A stretch of DNA of 64,000 nucleotides from Pseudomonas izuensis. GTDB lineage: Bacteria; Pseudomonadota; Gammaproteobacteria; Pseudomonadales; Pseudomonadaceae. The position numbers were made by a program, and so were the translations under genes. The stretch lies in NCBI RefSeq assembly GCF_009861505.1, contig NZ_WTFT01000003.1:147384-211383 (forward strand). The letters are read 5' to 3'. Positions 9,732 through 20,727 of this stretch are shown piece after piece (position 1 is the first letter of the stretch; every line of letters begins with the position of its first letter). The notes under the pieces were generated by a model. It had not been told where the DNA came from and made no database searches. It saw only the letters and a list, made by a program, of their open reading frames with translations.

Positions 9732-10742
9732 TTAATCAATCAATTGAGCGCCTTTGAGCGCGCCGACAGCTGCCAGCCAGCGCGGATCCTGACGGTAGTC
9801 GGTGCGCGCATGCGACTGACCACGCATCCGCGCGATACGCGGTGACGGCTTGACCTTCATGCGTTGCGCGGCGCTCAGGGCCAGCTCGGCGGCCGCACGA
9901 TCGTTGCACACCAGGCCCATGTCGCAACCGGCGGTCAGCGCCGCTTCAATGCGGCTGGCGGCATCGCCCACCACATGAGCGCCAGCCATGGACAGGTCAT
10001 CGCTGAAAATCACGCCATCGAACTGCAGTTCGCCACGCAGGATGTCCTGCAGCCAGCGGCGGGAGAAGCCGGCGGGCTGGGCATCGACCTGCGGATAGAT
10101 CACATGGGCCGGCATGACGGCGGCCAGTTGCTTGCTCAATCTGGCGAACGGCACCAGGTCATTGGCACGGATTTCTTCGAGGCTGCGTTCGTCGTTCGGG
10201 ATCGCCACATGGGAATCCGCCTCGGCCCAGCCGTGACCAGGGAAGTGTTTGCCGGTGGCGGCCATGCCGGCGCTGTTCATGCCACGGATGAATGCACCGG
10301 CCAGCAGTGCTGCACGCTCCGGATCACCCTCGAATGAACGGGTGCCGACCACAGCGCTACGCTGATAATCGAGATCCAGTACCGGAGCGAAGCTCAGATC
10401 CAGGCCAACGGCCAATACTTCGGTGGCCATGATCCAGCCACACTGCTCGGCCAGGTATTCGGCGTTCGGGTTGTCGGCAATCGCACGCATCGCGGGCAGC
10501 CGTACAAAGCCCTGACGCAGACGCTGAACCCGCCCGCCCTCCTGATCCACCGCCAATAGCAGATCGGGACGAATGGCGCGAATCGCGGCGCTCAACTCCC
10601 GGACCTGACGCGGGTGTTCGATGTTGCGGGCAAAAATGATCAGGCCGCCCACTTCGGGTTGGCGCAACAGTTGGCGATCTTCGGCCGTCAGCCAGGTACC
10701 GGCGACGTCCACCATCAACGAGCCTTGCAGGCCAGCAGTCAT
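9732..10742 (-). CDS. nagZ: Beta-N-acetylhexosaminidase NagZ
   Basis: Cytoplasmic glycoside hydrolase family 3 enzyme that removes N-acetylglucosamine from 1,6-anhydro-muropeptides during peptidoglycan recycling. In pseudomonads it therefore feeds AmpC beta-lactamase induction. 336 residues with the GH3/NagZ signatures KHFPGHGWAEADSHV (catalytic His/Asp loop), VDQEGGRVQRL and FSDDLSMAGA. The ATG has AAGGA 7 nt upstream and overlaps the TGA of a 37-codon ORF by 4 nt (ATGA), which suggests translational coupling. The MTIP gene follows closely. Confidence 0.96.
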   Translation of the reverse strand: MTAGLQGSLMVDVAGTWLTAEDRQLLRQPEVGGLIIFARNIEHPRQVRELSAAIRAIRPDLLLAVDQEGGRVQRLRQGFVRLPAMRAIADNPNAEYLAEQCGWIMATEVLAVGLDLSFAPVLDLDYQRSAVVGTRSFEGDPERAALLAGAFIRGMNSAGMAATGKHFPGHGWAEADSHVAIPNDERSLEEIRANDLVPFARLSKQLAAVMPAHVIYPQVDAQPAGFSRRWLQDILRGELQFDGVIFSDDLSMAGAHVVGDAASRIEAALTAGCDMGLVCNDRAAAELALSAAQRMKVKPSPRIARMRGQSHARTDYRQDPRWLAAVGALKGAQLID

Positions 10743-10852
10743 AGAGATTCCTTGATAACGATGAATCCAGCCCGCACGAATTCGCCACCGAGGGCAATGC
10801 CCGGCAGGTCGGCGATATCAATGGGAAATGGATTCAGAACGAGAGTCGGCAT
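10739..10852 (-). CDS. Small 37-residue ORF translationally coupled to nagZ
   Basis: An ATG at 10852 opens a frame of 37 codons starting MPTLVLNPFPIDIADLPG and ending KESL. Its TGA overlaps the nagZ start as ATGA. An in-frame TAG just upstream fixes the start. The composition is protein-like (hydrophobic, with spaced charged residues), but I see no good Shine-Dalgarno before it and no family I recognise. It could be a small protein or a leader whose translation feeds nagZ. Confidence 0.5.
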   Translation of the reverse strand: MPTLVLNPFPIDIADLPGIALGGEFVRAGFIVIKESL

Positions 10853-10900
10853 GGGCGGCTAGCTTAACGGATGTCAGCTGCCGCGCCCACCCGTGCGCGG

Positions 10901-11608
10901 TCAAACCTTGGCGGCGACCGATGTCGACTTGCTGCGCGGACGCAATTGCGCGGTGGCCATGGCCGTGTCGGTGACGCCGGATTCGGCACGCATGCCGGCC
11001 GCGAGGAACGGCACCATCAGACGCATGACCTGCTCGATGGAGGTGTTTACCCCGAAGTCGGTTTCGGCGATTGCACGCAAGGCCTTGATGCCGGACATAC
11101 TGAACGCAGCCGCTCCGAGCATGAAGTGCACGCGCCAGAACAGTTCGATGGGAGGGATGCGCGGCGCAGCTTCGTTGACCAGCATCATGTAGCGGCGGAA
11201 CACCTTGCCGTACATGTCTTCCAGATAACGACGCAAATGCCCCTGACTCTGACTGAAGGCCAGGCCCAGCAAACGCATGAAGATCGAGAGATCATTGCCG
11301 CTGCGTGGCTGTACCACCAGGGCCTGTTCGACGAGGATTTCCAGCAGTTCTTCGAGCGTGGGCCTGATTTCAGGCTTGGCCTGGCGCCGCTCGAGCTCTT
11401 TATCGAGACTGAGGCAGAACGGCCCGAGAAAACGCGAAAAGACCGCTTGAATCAGCGCCTTTTTCGATCCGAAGTGATAGTTCACCGCTGCCAGATTGAC
11501 ACCGGCCTTGCTGGTGATCAGACGCAACGAGGTTTCAGCGAAACCTTTTTCCGCGAACAACTGCTCGGCAGCATCGAGAATGCGTTCAACGGTTTCCGAC
11601 TGGGCCAT
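10901..11608 (-). CDS. psrA: TetR-family fatty-acid-responsive regulator PsrA
   Basis: 235 residues. PsrA in pseudomonads activates rpoS, represses itself and fatty-acid degradation genes, and is released by long-chain fatty acids. The N-terminal helix-turn-helix (AEKGFAETSLRLITSKAGVN, then LAAVNYHFGSKKAL) is characteristic of TetR proteins, and the C-terminal ligand domain fits PsrA length (about 233). I chose the ATG at 11608 (MAQSETVERIL) rather than a start 96 nt further upstream, because the upstream frame overlaps the operator DNA. Two abutting palindromes of PsrA type lie 16-42 nt before the start, consistent with autorepression. It is divergent from lexA. Confidence 0.95.
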   Translation of the reverse strand: MAQSETVERILDAAEQLFAEKGFAETSLRLITSKAGVNLAAVNYHFGSKKALIQAVFSRFLGPFCLSLDKELERRQAKPEIRPTLEELLEILVEQALVVQPRSGNDLSIFMRLLGLAFSQSQGHLRRYLEDMYGKVFRRYMMLVNEAAPRIPPIELFWRVHFMLGAAAFSMSGIKALRAIAETDFGVNTSIEQVMRLMVPFLAAGMRAESGVTDTAMATAQLRPRSKSTSVAAKV

Positions 11609-11623
11609 GGCTACTCCGCCTGA

Positions 11624-11650
11624 CAAACACTTGTTTGAAACATACGTTTC
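11624..11650. promoter_or_regulatory. Two abutting PsrA-type operators upstream of psrA
   Basis: CAAAC-ACTT-GTTTG (11624-11637) and GAAAC-ATAC-GTTTC (11637-11650) are both perfect palindromes and share the base at 11637. They match the published PsrA consensus [G/C]AAAC(N2-4)GTTT[G/C]. Confidence 0.8.
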
Positions 11651-11775
11651 AGTCTGTGCATTGTCAAGTCTGGCAGTTCGTTTTGGGAATGGTCGGTCAG
11701 ACATTTAACCATACAACCGCAAAGCTTCAATCAGCAGGCTGAAAGACCGTCCGGCGGTTGGCAGAAACACGGGCA

Positions 11776-11827
11776 TTGCCAAGACCGTTCCACTGTATAT
11801 AATCCCAGTCACTGTATAAAAAAACAG
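11776..11827 (+). promoter_or_regulatory. lexA promoter with two LexA (SOS) boxes
   Basis: TTGCCA (11776-11781) and TATAAT (11798-11803) are 16 bp apart. An imperfect SOS box CTGT-N8-CCAG (11793-11808) covers the -10, and a consensus box CTGT-N8-ACAG (11812-11827) follows, ending 10 nt before the lexA ATG. This is the classic autoregulatory layout. Confidence 0.9.
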
Positions 11828-11837
11828 AGCGATCAAT

Positions 11838-12446
11838 ATGCTAAAGCTGACGCCACGCCAAGCCGAGATTCTGGCCTTCATCAAACGCTGCCTGGAAGAC
11901 AACGGCTACCCGCCGACCCGTGCGGAAATCGCTCAGGAACTGGGTTTCAAATCGCCCAACGCGGCGGAAGAACACCTCAAGGCGCTGGCCCGCAAAGGCG
12001 CAATCGAAATGACGCCTGGTGCGTCCCGCGGGATTCGCATTCCCGGTTTCGAAGCCAAGGCCGATGACGCCAGCTTGCCCATCATTGGCCGGGTAGCGGC
12101 CGGCGCGCCGATCCTCGCCCAGCAACATGTCGAAGAGTCCTGCAACATCAACCCTGCATTCTTCCATCCACGCGCCGACTATTTGCTGCGAGTGCATGGC
12201 ATGAGCATGAAGGACGTGGGTATTTTCGATGGCGACCTGCTGGCCGTCCATACCACCCGCGAGGCCCGTAATGGCCAGATCGTGGTGGCACGTATCGGTG
12301 ACGAAGTGACCGTCAAGCGCTTCAAGCGTGACGGCAGCAAGGTCTGGCTGATTGCCGAAAACCCTGAATTCGCCCCTATCGAAGTAAACCTTAAAGATCA
12401 GGAACTGGTGATCGAAGGCTTGAGTGTCGGCGTCATTCGCCGCTAA
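11838..12446 (+). CDS. lexA: SOS repressor LexA
   Basis: 202 residues. The winged-helix DNA-binding domain (about 1-70; [23 protein letters not shown]) is followed by an S24 autocleavage domain. The Ala-Gly cleavage site lies in RVAAGAPIL, the catalytic serine in [10 protein letters not shown] and the lysine in VTVKRFKR. It represses the SOS regulon, including itself, until RecA filaments trigger self-cleavage. sulA starts 10 nt after the stop, forming the usual Pseudomonas lexA-sulA operon. Confidence 0.98.
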   Translation: MLKLTPRQAEILAFIKRCLEDNGYPPTRAEIAQELGFKSPNAAEEHLKALARKGAIEMTPGASRGIRIPGFEAKADDASLPIIGRVAAGAPILAQQHVEESCNINPAFFHPRADYLLRVHGMSMKDVGIFDGDLLAVHTTREARNGQIVVARIGDEVTVKRFKRDGSKVWLIAENPEFAPIEVNLKDQELVIEGLSVGVIRR

Positions 12447-12456
12447 AGGAGGCTTT

Positions 12457-12933
12457 ATGCAGTTCCCACACACATCACAGCAAGCCCAACTGCCACTGCT
12501 GTTCGAGGCATTCCTGGCGCAGCCGTTGGCGCCAATCCTGAAGGAAGTGGTCGAGTCGCCCTGGAGCGCCGAACCCGAGGTCTTCAGTGAGTTGTCTCTG
12601 CGTGGTGCAACCGGGAACTGCCTGAACCTTCTGGCACCGATCCTGCGGGAGTTGAGCCAGGATCAGGACGCACGCTGGCTGACACTGATCGCCCCACCCG
12701 CCAGCCTGACCCAGGCCTGGTTACGGGACGCAGGACTCAATCGCGAGCGCATCCTGCTGCTCCAGCCACGTGGTACCCAGAGCGCCCAGCAACTGACCTG
12801 TGAAGCCCTGCGCCTTGGCCGAAGTCACACGGTTGTCAGCTGGCTCAACCCGCTGAGTACAACTTCACGGCAACAGCTGATCAGCGCCGCCCGGACCGGG
12901 GACGCGCAAAGCCTGAATATTCGATTGGGTTAA
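12457..12933 (+). CDS. sulA: SOS cell-division inhibitor SulA
   Basis: 158 residues starting MQFPHTSQQAQLPLLFEAF, with a strong AAAGGAGG at 12446-12452. SulA binds FtsZ and blocks septation during SOS. The sequence has the RecA-like fold segments LNLLAPILRELSQ and ARWLTLIAPPASLT known from SulA. It is controlled from the lexA promoter, being only 10 nt downstream. A stem-loop GGCTTCTC/GAGAAGCC (12950-12973) follows but lacks a T tract, so I do not call it a clear terminator. Confidence 0.93.
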   Translation: MQFPHTSQQAQLPLLFEAFLAQPLAPILKEVVESPWSAEPEVFSELSLRGATGNCLNLLAPILRELSQDQDARWLTLIAPPASLTQAWLRDAGLNRERILLLQPRGTQSAQQLTCEALRLGRSHTVVSWLNPLSTTSRQQLISAARTGDAQSLNIRLG

Positions 12934-13010
12934 CACAAATACGGTGCAGGGCTTCTCCAGGGACAGAGAAGCCAATCTCTAGCGGTATTCGAAAAAACGA
13001 CGAACGGGTA

Positions 13011-13244
13011 TCAGTGAAGAACCCGCGGCCCCTCTTCCTTTTCGAATTCGCCCTCAACCAGGCGGCCTGCCATCTGAACACCGACGCTCAACATCGCTTT
13101 GGCGACTTCTACGTGTTGGCCTTGCAGAAATGCTTTGGCGTCCTCGGAGAAATCCAAAGTAACCAGAGAACCCTCGTCCTCAGCCCTGCGCAGCTCGATA
13201 CGGCCGTCTGGTAACTCGACAATTTCTAGAAAGGACGTTGGCAT
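13011..13244 (-). CDS. Small conserved hypothetical protein (77 aa)
   Basis: An acidic 77-residue protein beginning MPTSFLEIVELPDGRIELRR and ending EGEFEKEEGPRVLH. GGAG lies upstream of the ATG at 13244, which I prefer to a start 81 nt further out. It occupies the PA3009 position between sulA and topA in pseudomonads. I recognise no domain; the segment DFSEDAKAFLQGQHVEVAKAM suggests a compact helical fold. Function unknown. Confidence 0.75.
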   Translation of the reverse strand: MPTSFLEIVELPDGRIELRRAEDEGSLVTLDFSEDAKAFLQGQHVEVAKAMLSVGVQMAGRLVEGEFEKEEGPRVLH

Positions 13245-13398
13245 AAAGGTTTGTTCTCCACGAAAGGCGGGGATTATATAGGCATCGGCCAGGCTTCGCT
13301 CGGGATCTTGACAAGATGCCATCACGAAGAGAAATGTCTGACAACACTCTTCCCTGAACGGACAGCCTTCCGTGTCGTCCGTTAAATGGTTCAGTCCT

Positions 13399-13923
13399 TC
13401 AGCACTCGTTCAAGCCTTCGCGAAAGCGAATCGCCAGGCTTTTGAGGTTCTGACGCCAGCCCTCCAGCTCTTCACGGCTCAGCTCTTCAGGCACCTCTTC
13501 TTCGTCCAGGTTTACCGCCTGAATCAGCGGCTGCGTCACGTCACCCTTCGGTTTGCGCGGTGCCCGTGGCGGTTGAAACAGTGCTGCGTGGGCCGCCAGC
13601 AGCTTGGCCAGCCAGGTTTCCGGGTTGTTGGCCAGTTCGACCATCTCGGCCATTTCAGGAATGGCGATACTTTCCAGCACTTCCCGAGTCAGCAGCGTTT
13701 CGGCCCGGGACGCATTGGCCTGAGGCAACCGATAGAAACCGGCGATTTCATGGCACAGCCCCAGTAGCGCCCCGTATAGATGAAACAATGCCGATTCGCG
13801 GCCGGCCTGAATCAGCGCCAGGGAATTCATCGCCCGCGCCTCCTCAGCCCTGCCGAGTGCTTCCAGCGACAGGCCGGCGAAATAGATCTTCTGGTTGGTA
13901 CGGGTATAGAGTTCGTGGGCCAT
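13399..13923 (-). CDS. Conserved hypothetical protein, probably DUF6586 family
   Basis: A 174-residue soluble, helix-rich protein starting MAHELYTRTNQKIYFAGLSLEAL. It has a proline/lysine-rich linker (QPPRAPRKPKGD) and an acidic C-terminal segment. The frame stays open 165 nt upstream, but the topA terminator lies inside that extension, so the internal ATG is used. It is in the PA3010 position. The N-terminal helices resemble TPR-like repeats, though I cannot confirm this. Function unknown. Confidence 0.75.
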   Translation of the reverse strand: MAHELYTRTNQKIYFAGLSLEALGRAEEARAMNSLALIQAGRESALFHLYGALLGLCHEIAGFYRLPQANASRAETLLTREVLESIAIPEMAEMVELANNPETWLAKLLAAHAALFQPPRAPRKPKGDVTQPLIQAVNLDEEEVPEELSREELEGWRQNLKSLAIRFREGLNEC

Positions 13924-14008
13924 GACGGCAGCCTCCACAACGAAATAATGCTTCACGCAGGTCAGACAGTGTCGTGGATCACCCAAGTCCACCGCAAGCC
14001 CAAAACAA

Positions 14009-14048
14009 AAAGGCCGCATGAAAACCCGAAGGTTCTCATGCGGCCTTT
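14009..14048 (-). terminator. Rho-independent terminator downstream of topA
   Basis: A 13-bp stem AAAGGCCGCATGA (14009-14021) pairs with TCATGCGGCCTTT (14036-14048). On the minus strand it is followed by TTTTGTTTTG. It separates topA from the next gene downstream on the same strand. Confidence 0.88.
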
Positions 14049-14054
14049 GCACCT

Positions 14055-14155
14055 CTGTAGGAGCGAGCAAGCTCGCGATTGACGTCAACGATGACGCGGG
14101 CTGTCTGAATGCCCGCGTTACCTTGCGTTTTTCGCGAGCAGGCTCGCTCCTACAG
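14055..14155. repeat. REPIN, TAGGAGCGAGC class
   Basis: Inverted arms TGTAGGAGCGAGC and GCTCGCTCCTACA flank about 75 bases. It lies immediately downstream of topA. Confidence 0.88.
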
Positions 14156-14157
14156 TT

Positions 14158-16791
14158 TTAAGCCTTGGCAGTCTTCGCCGGACGCTTGTCTTCAACGGTC
14201 CACTTGCCGCCGTCGTAGTACGCCTTCCAGCCTGTCGGCTTTCCGTCGACTTCCGTCTGCACGTATTGCTCCTTGGTCTTGCGGCTGTAACGGATTACCG
14301 CAGGGAGGCCATCCGGATCTTTCTTCGGTGCTTCACACAGGAAGTGGTACTTCGGATCGATCTCATCCTTGTGCGGGATGATTTCCATGACCAGCGGAGC
14401 GCGGGTCTCGCGGTTTTTCGGGAACTGGCTGGCTGCCAGGAACAGACCGGAAGCACCGTCGCGCAGGATGTAGGTGTCGTTGACCTTTTCGCATTTCAGC
14501 TCAGGCATTTTCACCGGGTCCATCTTCGGCGGCGCTGCATCACCGCTTTTCAGCAGTTTGCGGGTGTTCTTGCAGGTCGGATTGGTGCAACCGAAGAACT
14601 TGCCGAAGCGGCCGGTCTTGAGCTGCATCTCGCTGCCGCACTTGTCGCATTCCAGACTCGGACCTTCATAGCCCTTGATGCGATAGACACCTTCTTCGAT
14701 TTCATAGCCATCGCAATCCGGGTTGTTACCGCAGATGTGCAGCTTGCGCTTCTCATCGAGCAGGTAGGCGTCCATCGCCGTGCTGCAGATCGGGCAGCGA
14801 TGCTTGCCGCGCAGCACCAGCGACTCCGACTCGCCTTCGTCGTCCGCAGCGATTTCGTCGCCCGGCACCAGGTTGACGGTGGCCTTGCAGCGTTCTTTCG
14901 GTGGCAGGCTGTAGCCCGAGCAACCGAGGAACACACCGGTCGACGCGGTACGAATCTGCATCGGGCGGCCGCAGGTCGTGCACGGAATGTCAGTCATCAC
15001 CGGCTGATTGGCACGCATGCCATTTTCCGCACCTTCGGCCACTTCGAGTTTTTTCTTGAAGTCACCGTAGAACTCGTCGAGCACGTTTTTCCAGTCGCGT
15101 TCGCCCTGGGCCACGTCATCGAGATGCTCTTCCATGCCGGCGGTGAAGCCGTAGTCCATGAGATGAGAGAAGCTTTCGGCCAGACGCTCGGTGACGATAT
15201 CGCCCATCTTTTCCGAATAGAAACGACGGTTGTGCAGCGCCACGTAGCCGCGGTCCTGGATGGTCGAAATGATCGCCGCGTAGGTCGAAGGACGACCAAT
15301 GCCGCGTTTTTCCATTTCTTTTACCAGGCTGGCTTCCGAGTAACGCGCCGGTGGCTTGGTGAAATGCTGGGTCGGATCAAGCTTGATCAGCTTCATCGCG
15401 TCGCCCTGGGCCATATCCGGCAGCACATCGTCATCGCCCGGTTTGGCGATTTGCGGCATGACGCGGGTGTAACCGTCGAACTTGAGGATACGGCCCTTGG
15501 CACGCAACTCGAAGTCGCCGGCACCGACAGTGACCGTGGTCGACAAGTATTGCGCAGGCAGCATCTGGCAAGCGAGGAATTGACGCCAGATCAGCTCGTA
15601 GAGCCGCTCTGCATCACGCTCCATGCCCGACAGCTTGCTCGGCTCGGTGTTGGCATCGGACGGACGAATCGCTTCGTGAGCCTCTTGTGCGCCTTCCTTG
15701 CTGCTGTAGACGTTCGGGGTTTCCGGCAGGTATTTCTTGCCGAACTCACCTTCAATATAGGTACGCGCCATCGCCACGGCATCGGCCGAAAGGTTGGTGG
15801 AGTCAGTACGCATATAAGTGATGTAGCCGGCTTCGTACAAGCGCTGGGCCATCATCATGGTTTTCTTCACACCGAAGCCCAGGCGGTTACTCGCGGCCTG
15901 CTGCAGGGTGGAAGTGATGAACGGTGCCGATGGCTTGCTGCTGGTCGGCTTGTCTTCACGCTTGACGATGCTGTAGCTGGAAGCCTTGAGCTTCTCCAGC
16001 GCGGCCATGGCCTGGGCTTCGTTAAGCGGCTTGAACGCCTCGCCCTTCTCGCGCGCGACGTCGAAACGCACGGTCGCGCCTTTGGCGGTGCCGAGATCGG
16101 CGTGCACTTCCCAGTACTCTTCCGGGATGAACGCGCGAATTTCACGCTCACGCTCGACCACCAGTTTGACCGCAACCGACTGCACGCGGCCGGCGGACAG
16201 ACCACGGGCGATCTTGGCCCACAACAGCGGCGAAACCATGTAGCCCACTACACGGTCGAGGAAACGACGCGCCTGCTGGGCGTTGACACGATCGATGTCC
16301 AGCTCGCCTGGCTGGGAGAAAGCTTCCTGGATCGCCTTCTTGGTGATTTCGTTGAACACCACGCGCTTGTAGCGGCTGTCGTCACCACCGATGGCTTCGC
16401 GCAGGTGCCAGGCAATAGCTTCCCCCTCGCGATCCAAGTCGGTTGCGAGATAGATGGTGTCAGCATCCTTGGCGAGCCGGCGCAGCTCTTCGATGACCTT
16501 TTCCTTGCCTGGAAGGATCTCGTACTTGGCTTTCCAGCCATGATCGGGATCGACCCCCATGCGAGCGACCAGCTGCTTGCGCGCCTTTTCTTTCGGCGAC
16601 AGTGCCGGCGCTTCACCCGCAGCAGCCTTGCCGCGCTTGGCGGCTGGCTCTTTGCTGGCGCTAGCCGAACCGCTGGTGGGCAGGTCTCGGATATGGCCGA
16701 TACTCGACTTCACCACGTATTCGTTGCCCAAATACTTGTTGATGGTCTTGGCCTTAGCCGGGGATTCCACAATGACCAGCGATTTGCCCAT
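14158..16791 (-). CDS. topA: DNA topoisomerase I
   Basis: Type IA topoisomerase that relaxes negative supercoils. 877 residues. The N-terminal TOPRIM begins [19 protein letters not shown] and has the acidic cluster [11 protein letters not shown]. The catalytic tyrosine lies in [13 protein letters not shown] (about residue 320). The C-terminus carries three zinc ribbons ([24 protein letters not shown]) and a final family-specific domain. An Ala/Lys-rich insert at about residues 40-75 is usual for pseudomonads. It is preceded by a near-consensus promoter and followed by a strong terminator. Confidence 0.97.
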   Translation of the reverse strand: MGKSLVIVESPAKAKTINKYLGNEYVVKSSIGHIRDLPTSGSASASKEPAAKRGKAAAGEAPALSPKEKARKQLVARMGVDPDHGWKAKYEILPGKEKVIEELRRLAKDADTIYLATDLDREGEAIAWHLREAIGGDDSRYKRVVFNEITKKAIQEAFSQPGELDIDRVNAQQARRFLDRVVGYMVSPLLWAKIARGLSAGRVQSVAVKLVVEREREIRAFIPEEYWEVHADLGTAKGATVRFDVAREKGEAFKPLNEAQAMAALEKLKASSYSIVKREDKPTSSKPSAPFITSTLQQAASNRLGFGVKKTMMMAQRLYEAGYITYMRTDSTNLSADAVAMARTYIEGEFGKKYLPETPNVYSSKEGAQEAHEAIRPSDANTEPSKLSGMERDAERLYELIWRQFLACQMLPAQYLSTTVTVGAGDFELRAKGRILKFDGYTRVMPQIAKPGDDDVLPDMAQGDAMKLIKLDPTQHFTKPPARYSEASLVKEMEKRGIGRPSTYAAIISTIQDRGYVALHNRRFYSEKMGDIVTERLAESFSHLMDYGFTAGMEEHLDDVAQGERDWKNVLDEFYGDFKKKLEVAEGAENGMRANQPVMTDIPCTTCGRPMQIRTASTGVFLGCSGYSLPPKERCKATVNLVPGDEIAADDEGESESLVLRGKHRCPICSTAMDAYLLDEKRKLHICGNNPDCDGYEIEEGVYRIKGYEGPSLECDKCGSEMQLKTGRFGKFFGCTNPTCKNTRKLLKSGDAAPPKMDPVKMPELKCEKVNDTYILRDGASGLFLAASQFPKNRETRAPLVMEIIPHKDEIDPKYHFLCEAPKKDPDGLPAVIRYSRKTKEQYVQTEVDGKPTGWKAYYDGGKWTVEDKRPAKTAKA

Positions 16792-16851
16792 GGATCAGAA
16801 AATTCCTGAATTCTAAAAGTGAAAGGCGGTTGGCGCCTGACGCGGCACCGC

Positions 16852-16880
16852 TATATATAGTGGCTACAAGGTGAGGTCAA
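16852..16880 (-). promoter_or_regulatory. Near-consensus sigma70 promoter of topA
   Basis: On the minus strand, TTGACC (16875-16880) and TATATA (16852-16857) are separated by 17 bp. It points toward topA, whose ATG is 61 bp downstream. Confidence 0.75.
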
Positions 16881-16905
16881 GCGCAGGGTTTTGCGCGCAC
16901 TCAGC

Positions 16906-17142
16906 TTATGGCTTGTTAAAAAGGCTCTCTTCGGCTTGCACCAAAGCAAAGCGCGGCACCTGTTCGCCGTCAACTTCGACCGACTCCAGGAACATGCTCA
17001 AGGGGCGTACCCAAAAGCCGTAATCGCCATACAGGGCTTGGTAGAAGACCACTTCTTCCTCGGTTTCCGAATGCCGCGCGACACTGAAAACGCGGTACTG
17101 CGGACCTTTGTAATGTTGGTAGAGCCCAGGTTGTATCGGCAT
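16906..17142 (-). CDS. DUF1653 domain protein
   Basis: 78 residues starting MPIQPGLYQHYKGPQYRVFS and containing the DUF1653 pattern VARHSETEEEVVFYQALYGD...WVRPLSMF. These small beta-rich proteins have no assigned function. The ATG at 17142 is preceded by GAGG at 8 nt; a TTG 18 nt upstream is a less likely start. It lies between fadA and topA on the same strand but has the fadA terminator upstream, so it probably has its own promoter. Confidence 0.85.
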   Translation of the reverse strand: MPIQPGLYQHYKGPQYRVFSVARHSETEEEVVFYQALYGDYGFWVRPLSMFLESVEVDGEQVPRFALVQAEESLFNKP

Positions 17143-17204
17143 GCTTTGGCCCTCACTCAAATTTTTTCAAAATAAAAACAAAAATAAATCCGGAAAAACA
17201 AAAA

Positions 17205-17223
17205 CCGGGGCACTTGGCCCCGG
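17205..17223 (-). terminator. Rho-independent terminator of the fadBA operon
   Basis: A stem CCGGGGC (17205-17211) / GCCCCGG (17217-17223) is followed on the minus strand by TTTTTGTTTTT. It begins 19 nt after the fadA stop. Confidence 0.9.
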
Positions 17224-17241
17224 CTTCCGTCAACGAAACGC

Positions 17242-18432
<1,191 letters not shown>

Positions 18433-18446
18433 CTAGTTGGGGGCGC

Positions 18447-20594
18447 TTAACCGAAGAAGCTCTGGCCGTTTTTGGCCATTTCGCGCAGCTTCGCGGTCGG
18501 GTGGTACAGCGCGCCCAAATCAGCGTACTGGTCAGCCAGGGCAACGAACTGTGCAACACCGATCGAGTCGATGTAGCGCAGCGCACCACCACGGAATGGA
18601 GGGAAACCAATACCGTAGACCAGACCCATGTCGGCTTCGGCAGCGGTTTCGACAATGCCGTCTTCCAGGCAACGCACGGTTTCCAGGCACAGCGGGATCA
18701 TCATCCAGTTGATGATGTCTTCGTCAGTGACTTCGCGCTGCTCGAACACGATTGGCTTGAGCACTTCCAGTACCGACGGATCGGCGACCTTCTTCTGCTT
18801 GCCCTTCTTGTCGGTCTCGTAGGCGTAGAAGCCCTTGCCGTTCTTCTGGCCCAGGCGCTTGGCTTCGTAGAGCACGTCCACAGCCGAGCGGCGGTCGTCT
18901 TTCATGCGGTCCGGGAAGCCTTCAGCCATCACGTCACGACCGTGGTGGCCGGTGTCGATGCCGACCACGTCCATCAGGTACGCCGGGCCCATCGGCCAGC
19001 CGAATTTTTCCATGACTTTGTCGATACGGACGAAGTCCACACCGGCGCTGACCAACTTGGCGAAACCACCGAAGTAAGGGAACAGTACGCGGTTGACCAG
19101 GAAGCCCGGGCAGTCGTTGACCACGATCGGGTTCTTACCCATTTTCTTGGCGTAGGCAACGGTGGTGGCAACCGCCAACTCGCTGGACTTCTCGCCACGG
19201 ATCACTTCCACCAGCGGCATCATGTGCACCGGGTTGAAGAAGTGCATGCCGACGAAGTTTTCCGGGTGCTTGAGGGCCTTGGCCAGCAGGCTGATGGAAA
19301 TGGTCGAGGTGTTCGAGGCAAGGATGGTGCCTTCTTTGACCTGAGCTTCGACTTCAGCCAGAACGGCTTGCTTGACCTTTGGGTTCTCGACGACTGCTTC
19401 GACCACCAGGTCTACGTGACCGAAATCACCGTAGGACAGGGTCGGACGAATGCCGTTGAGCACTTCGGCCATTTTCGCGGCGGTCATGCGGCCTTTATCA
19501 ACGCGGCCAACCAGCAGCTTGGCGGCTTCGGCCAGACCCTGCTCGATACCGTGTTCGTTGATGTCCTTCATCAGGATCGGCGTGCCTTTGGAGGCCGACT
19601 GATAGGCAATACCGCCACCCATGATGCCGGCGCCCAATACGGCGGCCTGCTTCACGTCCTTGGCGATTTCATCGTAGGCCTTGGCTTTTTTCTTCAGTTC
19701 CTGGTCATTCAGGAACAGACCGATCAGGCTCTGTGCGGCAGAGGTCTTGGCCAGCTTGACGAAACCGGCGGCTTCGACTTCCAGTGCCTTGTCGCGACCG
19801 AAGTTCGCGGCTTTCTGGATGGTCTTGATTGCTTCGACCGGCGCCGGGTAGTTCGGGCCAGCCTGGCCTGCCACGAAACCTTTGGCGGTTTCGAAAGCCA
19901 TCATTTGTTCGATGGCGTTCAGCTTGAGTTTTTCAAGCTTCGGCTGGCGCTTGGCCTTGTAATCGAACTCGCCGGAAATGGCGCGCTTGATCAGTTCCAG
20001 CGCGGCGTCCTGCAGTTTTTCAGGGGCGACCACGGCATCGACGGCGCCGACTTTCAGCGCGTCTTCAGGACGGTTTTCCTTGCCGGCGGCAATCCACTCG
20101 ATGGCGTTGTCGGCACCGATCAGGCGCGGCAGACGCACAGTACCGCCGAAGCCCGGGTAGATGCCCAGCTTGACTTCCGGCAGACCGATCTTGGCCTTGG
20201 TGGACATGACGCGGTAATCCGCCGCCAGGCACATCTCCAGACCGCCACCCAAGGCGATGCCGTTGATCGCGGCGACAGTCGGGACGTTGAGGTCTTCGAA
20301 ATCGCTGAAAATCTTGTTGGCTTCCAGGTTGCCAGCAACAAGCTCTGCATCCGGCAGCTTGAAGTTGTCGACAAATTCGGTGATGTCGGCGCCGACGATG
20401 AAGACGTCCTTGCCACTGCTGACGATCACACCCTTGATCGAAGCATCTGCCTTGATGGTGTCCACGGCCTGACGCAGTTCGTTCAGGGTTAGACGGTTGA
20501 ACTTGTTGACGGACTCACCCTTGAGGTCGAACTTCAGTTCGACGATGCCACTTTCAAGAGCCTTAACCGTGATGGCTTTACCTTCGTAAATCAT
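18447..20594 (-). CDS. fadB: Fatty-acid oxidation complex alpha subunit FadB
   Basis: 715-residue multifunctional enzyme. The N-terminal enoyl-CoA hydratase/isomerase domain has [17 protein letters not shown], near residue 110. The C-terminal 3-hydroxyacyl-CoA dehydrogenase begins with the Rossmann motif [18 protein letters not shown] (about 315-335) and includes [14 protein letters not shown]. Length equals the family norm. The ATG at 20594 has GGAG 8 nt upstream; a TTG immediately before it is less likely. It forms a complex with FadA. An inverted repeat at 20728-20751 may be an operator. Confidence 0.97.
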   Translation of the reverse strand: MIYEGKAITVKALESGIVELKFDLKGESVNKFNRLTLNELRQAVDTIKADASIKGVIVSSGKDVFIVGADITEFVDNFKLPDAELVAGNLEANKIFSDFEDLNVPTVAAINGIALGGGLEMCLAADYRVMSTKAKIGLPEVKLGIYPGFGGTVRLPRLIGADNAIEWIAAGKENRPEDALKVGAVDAVVAPEKLQDAALELIKRAISGEFDYKAKRQPKLEKLKLNAIEQMMAFETAKGFVAGQAGPNYPAPVEAIKTIQKAANFGRDKALEVEAAGFVKLAKTSAAQSLIGLFLNDQELKKKAKAYDEIAKDVKQAAVLGAGIMGGGIAYQSASKGTPILMKDINEHGIEQGLAEAAKLLVGRVDKGRMTAAKMAEVLNGIRPTLSYGDFGHVDLVVEAVVENPKVKQAVLAEVEAQVKEGTILASNTSTISISLLAKALKHPENFVGMHFFNPVHMMPLVEVIRGEKSSELAVATTVAYAKKMGKNPIVVNDCPGFLVNRVLFPYFGGFAKLVSAGVDFVRIDKVMEKFGWPMGPAYLMDVVGIDTGHHGRDVMAEGFPDRMKDDRRSAVDVLYEAKRLGQKNGKGFYAYETDKKGKQKKVADPSVLEVLKPIVFEQREVTDEDIINWMMIPLCLETVRCLEDGIVETAAEADMGLVYGIGFPPFRGGALRYIDSIGVAQFVALADQYADLGALYHPTAKLREMAKNGQSFFG

Positions 20595-20727
20595 CAACTG
20601 ATCTCCACGATATGGAAGCTGAACAGTACACGTCGGACGCAGGCGACCGGCTTGGCAGGACGTTAAACGTCGATGCTACGCCAATCTGCCCGGCACACCC
20701 GCCAACGCGATAGTCGGGATTCTGTAG

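Noticed and set aside
14266-16809. Very long open frame antisense to topA (about 850 codons)
   Set aside because: High third-position GC opens long antisense frames in this genome. The topA frame has all family motifs; the antisense product has biased composition (Ala, Gly, Val, His) and no recognisable domain. The same applies to the antisense frames opposite gap, mfd, fadB, the ABC-F gene and acnA.
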